A stretch of 6,613 nt of DNA. Origin: an uncultured Dorea sp. GTDB lineage: Bacteria; Bacillota; Clostridia; Lachnospirales; Lachnospiraceae. The position numbers were made by a program, and so were the translations under genes. The stretch spans positions 1 through 6,613 of the forward strand of contig CAJUBG010000042.1 in the NCBI GenBank assembly GCA_910584575.1. Reading direction: 5' to 3'. Below the pieces are notes generated by a model that was not told the origin of the DNA, made no database searches, and saw only the letters and a program-made list of their open reading frames with translations. Positions 1 to 4,051 of this stretch are shown in pieces (position 1 is the first letter of the stretch; every line of letters starts with the position of its first letter).

Positions 1-1
1 T

Positions 2-925
2 GAGATTGACGAGGAGGGTATCCCTTACTGGATTGCGCCGGTCAAGAAGTTCAATATCGGTCTTTTTGGCGGGGAGACGGTAGGCAAGGTGGTATTGTGC
101 AACGCCGTGACTGGGGATATGAAGACCTATGATATCGAGGAGGTTCCGCAATGGGTGGACAGGGCTTACTCGGCAGACCTTTTGGTGCAGTTGTTTGACT
201 ACTACGGTACTTTGAAGCATGGTTTTTTCAACAGTGTGTTAAGCCAGAAGGACTGCTTAAAGACTACGGACGGGTATAATTATCTGGCGCTTGATGATGA
301 TGTGTGGATGTATACAGGTGTAACTTCGGTAAACGGCGATCAGTCGAATGTTGGGTTCGTGCTGTCCAATCAGAGAACCATGGAGACAAAGTATTACAAG
401 GTGGAGGGTGCGACGGAGGCTTCCGCCATGTCCTCTGCTGAAGGCCAGGTGCAGAACCTAAAGTATAAGGCAACGTTCCCGCTGCTTTTAAATATTTCGG
501 ATGAGCCGACTTATTTTATCGCGTTGAAGGATGATGCGGGGCTGGTGAAGAAATATGCCATGGTTAATGTGCAGAAGTACCAGATTGTTGCCATTGGCGA
601 CAGTGTGAGCCAGTGTGAGGAGAATTATCTGGAGCTTTTGTTCAGCAACGGGGTTAAAGAGGCAGAGAAGGATACGCGGGAGGTTAAAAAGGTTTCCGGA
701 AGAATTACGAAGATTGCTCAGGCAGTCATTGACGGGACGTCCCATTATTATATTATGGTGGAAGGCTCGGAGGATATCTTTGACATCTCTGTGGTTGATT
801 TTATTGATGTGGTCCGTTGTGAAGTGGGGCAGGAGATTGTCATGGAGTATAAGGAGGACGAAAGAGCGAATCTCGTCATGTCGCTTGAGCTTCGGGAAAA
901 CAGGATTGAGGGAACTGAGGAATAG
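2..925 (+). CDS. Conserved protein, C-terminal part (5' end outside window)
   Basis: The reading frame is open from the left edge (first full codon at 2) to TAG at 923-925, giving 307 residues. An internal GTG at 89 falls inside continuous, conserved-looking sequence and has no ribosome binding site, so the real start lies upstream of the window. No membrane segment is visible here. The first 250 or so residues carry patches such as YWIAPVKK, IGLFGG, VNAVTGDM-like and WVDRAYSADL. From memory these resemble the soluble C-terminal region of large multi-pass membrane proteins in Clostridia, which are usually annotated as hypothetical or loosely as CvpA-like; I have not verified this. The last 80 or so residues (RITKIAQAVIDGTSHYYI onward) alternate short strands and end in GQEIVMEY, suggesting a small OB-fold-like beta domain (inference). 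Function unknown. It is followed by a hairpin and a convergent gene. Confidence 0.8.
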   Translation, partial: EIDEEGIPYWIAPVKKFNIGLFGGETVGKVVLCNAVTGDMKTYDIEEVPQWVDRAYSADLLVQLFDYYGTLKHGFFNSVLSQKDCLKTTDGYNYLALDDDVWMYTGVTSVNGDQSNVGFVLSNQRTMETKYYKVEGATEASAMSSAEGQVQNLKYKATFPLLLNISDEPTYFIALKDDAGLVKKYAMVNVQKYQIVAIGDSVSQCEENYLELLFSNGVKEAEKDTREVKKVSGRITKIAQAVIDGTSHYYIMVEGSEDIFDISVVDFIDVVRCEVGQEIVMEYKEDERANLVMSLELRENRIEGTEE

Positions 926-932
926 GTAGGTA

Positions 933-960
933 AAGGGATGTCAAAAACGGCATCCCTTAT
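933..960. terminator. Hairpin between convergent genes, weak intrinsic terminator
   Basis: The arms AAGGGATG (933-940) and CATCCCTT (951-958) pair perfectly. They can extend inward by a T-G wobble and a C-G pair, leaving a six-base A-rich loop. It starts 8 bases after the stop of the upstream plus-strand gene and lies 14 bases beyond the stop of the minus-strand gene at 972. The T-tract is poor on both sides (TTATTCTG on plus, TTTACC on minus). It probably serves the plus-strand gene, and possibly both. Confidence 0.55.
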
Positions 961-971
961 TCTGTCTGAAA

Positions 972-1316
972 TTATATTCCAAAATGTATCATAAATTTAT
1001 TCTGGTTTATGGCATCATTTATCCGTTCTGCCAATTTTACCAGGCACATGTCCTTGTGGATACGCTGGTCAGAGAGTACGATATCCTGGAAGGCCGGCAG
1101 GGATTCTGGCGGTATCAGGGTAATCCCGTATCTTGCAAGACCATATTCCGGACGCTTCAGGCTGTGGAAATATGTTTTCATCAGCTTCAGCCTGTCCCAC
1201 CAGTCGTCTATATAGGTGGTATCGTCAATGGGTACGCAATGGTATTTTACCGGATTGTAAGAATAGTGTTGGGTTTCTTCTATGTCGTCAATAATTCCAA
1301 ATTGTGTTTTAATCAT
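972..1316 (-). CDS. Conserved hypothetical protein, 114 aa, overlapping the rpn nuclease gene
   Basis: This is a complete 114-residue protein with no signal peptide or membrane segment, so it is likely cytosolic. Recognisable patches are TQFGIIDDIEET (4-15), KYHCVPIDD (24-32), YIDDWWDRL (35-43), MKTYFHSL (46-53), RYGITLIPPESL (62-73) and a C-terminal NKFMIHFGI. From memory, similar short proteins recur in gut Firmicutes without an assigned function. I see no catalytic signature. The start codon overlaps the end of the rpn nuclease gene by 8 bases (ATGATTAA), and the nearest purine-rich site, AAAAGGG (1329-1335), is 12 bases away. Translation is therefore probably coupled to the nuclease gene, and both share the promoter upstream of 2217. 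The tight pairing suggests it works with the Rpn protein or regulates it, but this is inference. Confidence 0.85.
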   Translation of the reverse strand: MIKTQFGIIDDIEETQHYSYNPVKYHCVPIDDTTYIDDWWDRLKLMKTYFHSLKRPEYGLARYGITLIPPESLPAFQDIVLSDQRIHKDMCLVKLAERINDAINQNKFMIHFGI

Positions 1317-1524
1317 GTTTTAAATAATCCCTTTTCAACTGCTGAACTGTTTTCAGGGGCAGGCCAATGCGTTCTGCAATGATATTTTCGTCAAGAAGAT
1401 CAATCAGATTTTTCGCATTCTGTAATTTCTGTTCTGCGCTACCTTGAGAAATGCCTTGAGAAATGCCCTGGGAGATTCCCTGAGAAAACCCGTCATCATA
1501 TAACATCTGTCCAACTCTGGTCAT
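1309..1524 (-). CDS. Predicted intragenic RpnS-type antitoxin (C-terminal 71 residues of the Rpn frame)
   Basis: Within the rpn frame, AAGGAGG (1539 down to 1533, minus strand) lies exactly 8 bases before an in-frame ATG at 1524 (M232 of the full protein). An ATG two codons earlier (1530) is only 2 bases from it, too close for efficient initiation. The product would be 71 residues, starting MTRVGQMLYDDG, carrying the four GxSQ repeats and ending with the small helical domain. In characterised Rpn systems the C-terminal domain is made separately (RpnS) and blocks the toxic full-length nuclease (RpnL), and its dimer helix carries four-residue repeats of variable number. All of these elements are present here. 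I found no convincing intragenic promoter upstream, so the short form could be translated from the full mRNA. Expression is predicted, not shown. Confidence 0.6.
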   Translation of the reverse strand: MTRVGQMLYDDGFSQGISQGISQGISQGSAEQKLQNAKNLIDLLDENIIAERIGLPLKTVQQLKRDYLKHD

Positions 1525-2217
1525 TCGCATCGCCTCCTTAACTTCTTTCAATTCTGTTGAATCTAAAAACTTCTCCGCCATGGCATAAATCACCGCCTCA
1601 AATCGCTGAATATCTTCATGATCGATGGATGTAATATCTTTTGTAATGGAAAATGCAGTCAGAATACGTTCTTTCTGAGAGGTTTCGCCACTCATCAAGG
1701 GAGACAGGGCTAATTGTACGAGCTCTTGCCGGGTCACAGATATCCCTTGCCTGAGCTTCTTGGCCAGTTCTCTGAACAGTTCATCAGCATTTCTATCCTT
1801 CATAATAATAGGTATCACCCGATAAGTGTTCACGCCTTCATGCAGCTCTGTCACCGGATTCTTAATATTTCCAGAGTACAGAACATACGTGGTGACCGGA
1901 ACCTTGTGGTAATAACTGGTTGTTGCTTCGTAATTGCGAAAACGCCGCAAACCAGCCGTTCCTTCATTGGTACTCTGAAATTCAAAGTGTATCCATGAGC
2001 CATCCTCCATTATGAAATTAAAATCCTGGAATAACTTTTTTATCTCAAGCTTCACCAGCTCTGTCGGTGCAAGGGAACGTACTTTACCTGAAATCCCAAA
2101 GTAAGGAATCAGTTCATCTGCGAAAAATTGGGCCATGAGCTTCATAGCCGCATCTTCATGTTGGGCGGCAATAGAAACAGCTTCTGCCTGGACCTCATTA
2201 GGGATAGAAATTTCCAT
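1309..2217 (-). CDS. Rpn family recombination-promoting nuclease / putative transposase (full-length RpnL form)
   Basis: A 302-residue protein of the Rpn (Transposase_31-like, PD-(D/E)XK) family. Known members are cytosolic DNA endonucleases, first described as recombination-promoting and later as toxic anti-phage proteins. Residues 1-60 form a helical N-terminal part. The nuclease core runs from about 60 to 145, with candidate catalytic residues D65, E79 and Q81 in the motif FEFQST, followed by LRRFRNY (90-96). Rpn proteins typically read E-x-Q here instead of E-x-K. Residues 150-230 are helical and charged. Residues 243-258 are four tandem G(I/F)SQ units, and 262-302 form a small helical C-terminal domain with an AERIGLPLKTVQQLKR helix-turn-helix-like end. 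The start at 2217 has AAGGGAG 5 bases upstream and a promoter 46 bases away. The frame is intact, so the protein should be functional. An internal start probably also makes the C-terminal 71 residues separately. Confidence 0.92.
   Translation of the reverse strand: MEISIPNEVQAEAVSIAAQHEDAAMKLMAQFFADELIPYFGISGKVRSLAPTELVKLEIKKLFQDFNFIMEDGSWIHFEFQSTNEGTAGLRRFRNYEATTSYYHKVPVTTYVLYSGNIKNPVTELHEGVNTYRVIPIIMKDRNADELFRELAKKLRQGISVTRQELVQLALSPLMSGETSQKERILTAFSITKDITSIDHEDIQRFEAVIYAMAEKFLDSTELKEVKEAMRMTRVGQMLYDDGFSQGISQGISQGISQGSAEQKLQNAKNLIDLLDENIIAERIGLPLKTVQQLKRDYLKHD
1444..1491 (-). repeat. Four 12-bp in-frame tandem repeats encoding GFSQ-GISQ-GISQ-GISQ
   Basis: On the minus strand the units are GGGTTTTCTCAG, GGAATCTCCCAG, GGCATTTCTCAA and GGCATTTCTCAA. 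The last two are identical, and a partial fifth unit (GGT) follows. Each unit is four codons, so gain or loss of a unit keeps the frame and only changes the length of the repeat segment. It lies at residues 243-258 of the nuclease and 12-27 of the predicted short form. Four-residue repeats of variable number at this place are known in Rpn proteins, where they sit in the dimerisation helix of the small form. Confidence 0.95.
1533..1539 (-). promoter_or_regulatory. Intragenic Shine-Dalgarno AAGGAGG for the short Rpn form
   Basis: This is a perfect AAGGAGG inside codons 226-229 of the nuclease gene (V-K-E-A region), 8 bases from the ATG at 1524. It is stronger than the site in front of the full-length protein (AAGGGAG), which argues for real internal initiation. 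Because Lys-Glu-Ala codons can make this string by chance, confidence is moderate. Confidence 0.65.
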
Positions 2218-2491
2218 ATAGTCTCCCTTCCTGTAAAACTATATAGAGAACGATCTGATATCACTATATCAAAAAATAACTGGTAAGACAATGGATTTAC
2301 AAAATAAAAAATGAATAGTAACACACGCTTTTGAAAATGTCCTGAAATATAAGGAGGATTCAATAAAAGATTAGACTAATGATACGATAGAAGATATCTA
2401 AAAGACAGTCCTGCTATATAGCAACCATTGCCTGTGAATAAAGTGTAATTGATAAATATAGGGTTGTCAAGAAAAAATCCACTGCGCTATA
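2218..2491. other. AT-rich divergent intergenic region between rpn and the acyltransferase gene
   Basis: I find no coding sequence here. It holds the minus-strand rpn promoter (2263-2291) and, near its right end, the plus-strand promoter of the next gene (2464-2493). It also contains a perfect 12-base palindrome, TGCTATATAGCA (2412-2423), and a direct repeat of ACTATAT (2238-2244 and 2263-2269) flanking the rpn transcription start. A lone AAGGAGG (2351-2357) has no start codon at a usable distance; the frame after it stops within a few codons. Confidence 0.6.
2263..2291 (-). promoter_or_regulatory. Promoter of the rpn operon
   Basis: On the minus strand, a -35 box TTGTCT (2291-2286) and a -10 box TATAGT (2268-2263) are separated by 17 bases, matching the consensus at 4/6 and 5/6. 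Transcription would begin near 2256, about 39 bases before the ATG at 2217, leaving room for the AAGGGAG site. The inverted repeat GATAT-cact-ATATC (2257-2270) covers the -10 box and could be an operator. Confidence 0.65.
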
Positions 2492-2493
2492 AT
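2464..2493 (+). promoter_or_regulatory. Promoter of the acyltransferase-like gene
   Basis: The -35 box is TTGTCA (2464-2469) and the -10 box is a perfect TATAAT (2488-2493), with an 18-base spacer. Transcription should start near 2500. The -10 box contains the first bases of the upstream ATG at 2492, so that ATG would not be on the transcript. This decides the start of the downstream gene. Confidence 0.8.
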
Positions 2494-2515
2494 GAAGATA
2501 TTAAAAATTCAGAAA

Positions 2516-2520
2516 AAGGA
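2516..2520 (+). promoter_or_regulatory. Ribosome binding site AAGGA supporting start at 2531
   Basis: AAGGA, within AGAAAAAGGATG, lies 10 bases before the ATG at 2531. The spacing is slightly long but usable. It is the only purine-rich site between the predicted transcription start and the conserved N-terminus. Confidence 0.55.
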
Positions 2521-2530
2521 TGTGGCTATC

Positions 2531-3358
2531 ATGGGAATGACGCTGGAAAAATTATATGCTCTGATTCAATTACAGCCTGAAATAATTAAAGAGTTAAAAC
2601 GAATCGGCAGCCTTATGGATATGGAATCGGTGGAATATGAGTTGAACCAAATGGTTGACGGGAAATCGCCCAGGGAGGCTTACCAGCGTCTTAAAACTAT
2701 TTTCCAGGAGGATGAAGATCATTTGAGAATGCTCTATTGCCAGTTGGAATGTGCCTGCCGCATATATGAGCAATATCTGGAAAGAAACATTCCGGAAATT
2801 ATTTACATAGATACCATGAAATGCTTCACAAGATTTATGGGGGAATGTGAGAAGAAAAATGGCCGCATGTTTTTTGACAGAGGATGGTGGACATACAGGC
2901 AGGTCAGTATGAGGCTGTTTAGAATCGGGGCATTAGAATATGAGTTCAAGGAATATAACCATGAAAATGTAATCGCAGTCCATATACCTTCAGATGCAGA
3001 TTTCTCACCGGCTTGTGTGAGTCAATCCATAGAGCAGGCAGAGCTGTTTTTCCGGACATATTACAGTGATTACAGATACTGCAAATATACCTGCAATTCC
3101 TGGCTGCTGTCACCGGCATTAAAGCCATTGCTGCCGAGGGAGTCAAATATCTTATCCTTTCAGGAAAGATTTGATATAATAGAAGAAAATCCGAATGATA
3201 AAGAATATCTGGAATGGCTGTTTCAGGTTCCGGCAGATACGGAGTATTGCGGGCTTAAAGCCGTAACCGGATTACAGAAAAAGGTCAAGGCGCTGCTTCA
3301 AAAGGGCGGGACAGTCGGCTCAGGCTTTGGGATTCTGAAAAGAGATATGGAGACTTAA
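2531..3358 (+). CDS. Acyltransferase-like protein (NAT_N / GNAT_C two-domain type)
   Basis: A soluble 275-residue protein. I recognise it, from memory and unverified, as the clostridial family annotated as acyltransferase domain-containing protein, with an N-terminal helical NAT_N domain (about 1-130) and a GNAT-like C-terminal domain (about 131-275). Conserved patches are DEDHLRMLYCQLECA (61-75), IDTMKCFTRFM (93-103), GRMFFDRGWWTYRQ (111-124), RIGALEYEF (131-139), HIPSDADFS (151-159), YTCNSWLLSPAL (186-197) and KGGTVGSGFGIL (258-269). The substrate is unknown, and I cannot point to a proven acetyl-CoA-binding motif. An ATG at 2492 in the same frame would add 13 residues, but it overlaps the -10 box of a strong promoter, so 2531 is preferred. 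The gene stands alone on its strand. It is divergent from rpn and converges with the P-loop gene on a shared hairpin. Confidence 0.85.
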   Translation: MGMTLEKLYALIQLQPEIIKELKRIGSLMDMESVEYELNQMVDGKSPREAYQRLKTIFQEDEDHLRMLYCQLECACRIYEQYLERNIPEIIYIDTMKCFTRFMGECEKKNGRMFFDRGWWTYRQVSMRLFRIGALEYEFKEYNHENVIAVHIPSDADFSPACVSQSIEQAELFFRTYYSDYRYCKYTCNSWLLSPALKPLLPRESNILSFQERFDIIEENPNDKEYLEWLFQVPADTEYCGLKAVTGLQKKVKALLQKGGTVGSGFGILKRDMET

Positions 3359-3373
3359 TTAAGAAGCCGGAAG

Positions 3374-3419
3374 AAAAAAGGTATCACGGCAATACATTCT
3401 CGCGTGTCGCCGTGATACT
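3374..3419. terminator. Bidirectional intrinsic terminator, strongest for the minus strand
   Basis: A perfect 10-bp stem, GTATCACGGC (3381-3390) with GCCGTGATAC (3409-3418), encloses an 18-base loop. On the minus strand it is followed directly by CCTTTTTTCTTCC, a strong T-tract that ends the transcript of the P-loop gene 14 bases after its stop. On the plus strand only TCCTTT follows, so it is a weaker terminator for the acyltransferase-like gene, whose stop is 22 bases upstream of the stem. Confidence 0.85.
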
Positions 3420-3432
3420 CCTTTAAACTGTA

Positions 3433-3855
3433 CTAATTCAGATAGCTGTACCCACCTTCGCGGATTCCGGTCAGCTCGCTCTTGTCAGCACTTAAGCTCA
3501 CAAAGAACTCAATTCCGCACTCAGTCGAAATCTTCTTAAGTCTCTCGACGAAATCCGGTACATTGCTAAGGGAGATATCGGCGTGCTTCATAACGCCGTC
3601 AATGAACACGCACTCAATGTCATGGTTAGAACTGTACATACCATATAAAAAGCCTATGTATTCATCCGTGTTCGTAATGGAGGTGAAATCATCCATACAG
3701 ATCGTACGGATATCAAACGTAACACTTGCTGTGTCTCTATGGGTTTTCTTGATAAATACTACGTTACCGTTACATTCTTTTGCTTTCTTATTCGCAAGCT
3801 CGATCATTTTCTGTGTCTTTCCACTCCCTTTTGGGCCAGTCAATAAATTTACCAT
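3433..3855 (-). CDS. Small P-loop ATP-binding protein
   Basis: A 140-residue cytosolic protein with a Walker A motif GPKGSGKT at 7-14 and a Walker B-like strand CVFIDG at 82-87 (D86 as the candidate Mg-coordinating residue). A further strand, FFVSLSADK (117-125), fits a minimal P-loop NTPase fold. Family members in Clostridia are, from memory, labelled ATP-binding protein or, misleadingly, twitching motility protein PilT. It is far shorter than PilT and lacks its other boxes. The N-terminal half also recalls thymidine kinase-like folds, but I see no zinc cysteines or lasso motif, so that is not claimed. The start at 3855 is supported by AAAGGAGAGG (3871-3862). A promoter lies 64 bases upstream and a strong terminator follows. 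It is divergent from leuS. The biological role is unknown. Confidence 0.85.
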   Translation of the reverse strand: MVNLLTGPKGSGKTQKMIELANKKAKECNGNVVFIKKTHRDTASVTFDIRTICMDDFTSITNTDEYIGFLYGMYSSNHDIECVFIDGVMKHADISLSNVPDFVERLKKISTECGIEFFVSLSADKSELTGIREGGYSYLN

Positions 3856-3918
3856 CGTAAACCTCTCCTTTATGTATTATTCCTTTACTGAAATTATCAG
3901 TATGATCTGTGTACAACT

Positions 3919-3947
3919 ATTATACACTAAAGAGGGAGTTGGAACAA
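3919..3947 (-). promoter_or_regulatory. Promoter of the P-loop ATP-binding protein gene
   Basis: On the minus strand, a perfect -10 box TATAAT (3924-3919) is preceded 17 bases upstream by TTGTTC (3947-3942; 3/6 match). Transcription would start near 3912, giving a leader of about 57 bases. It faces away from the leuS promoter; the two -35 boxes are only about 35 bases apart. Confidence 0.65.
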
Positions 3948-3981
3948 CTAAAATTGTGACTTTTGTATAAGAAAATATTAC

Positions 3982-4010
3982 TTGACTTATTTTTACATTC
4001 TTCATATAAT
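3982..4010 (+). promoter_or_regulatory. leuS promoter
   Basis: The -35 box is TTGACT (3982-3987, 5/6) and the -10 box is TATAAT (4005-4010, 6/6), with a 17-base spacer: a near-consensus housekeeping sigma promoter. Transcription should start near 4017, about 35 bases before the start codon at 4052. The inverted repeat ACTTATT (3985-3991) / AATAAGT (4008-4014) overlaps both boxes. Confidence 0.85.
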
Positions 4011-4034
4011 AAGTAAGAAACTCATTTTTCAGAA

Positions 4035-4041
4035 AGAGAGG
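4035..4041 (+). promoter_or_regulatory. leuS ribosome binding site AGAGAGG, deciding the start
   Basis: AGAGAGG ends at 4041. It is only 1 base from the ATG at 4043 but 10 bases from the ATG at 4052. The second ATG is therefore the more plausible initiator, which removes three residues (MNI) from the longer reading. Confidence 0.6.
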
Positions 4042-4051
4042 TATGAATATT

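Noticed and set aside
89..91. GTG at 89 as the start of the first gene
   Set aside because: The frame stays open to the left edge with protein-like sequence (GIPYWIAPVKK) and there is no ribosome binding site before the GTG. It is an internal valine codon of a truncated gene.
984..1382. Plus-strand open frame of 132 codons over the rpn unit
   Set aside because: It is antisense to two better supported genes, has no ribosome binding site, and its translation has no recognisable pattern.
1444..1491. CRISPR-like short repeats
   Set aside because: The 12-base units are contiguous, without spacers, and code in frame for a four-residue protein repeat.
1541..1640. Intragenic promoter for the short Rpn form
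   Set aside because: The best pair I found on the minus strand (TTTATG, 17-base spacer, TTAGAT) matches the consensus too poorly to call.
1309..2217. Rpn gene as an insertion sequence transposase
   Set aside because: The family carries the name putative transposase, but I found no terminal inverted repeats or target duplications around it, and the protein has a PD-(D/E)XK-like core, not a DDE one.
3909..3927. GTGTA / TACAC inverted repeat over the P-loop gene -10 box as an operator
   Set aside because: The arms are only 5 bases in AT-rich promoter DNA, which is too weak to separate from chance.
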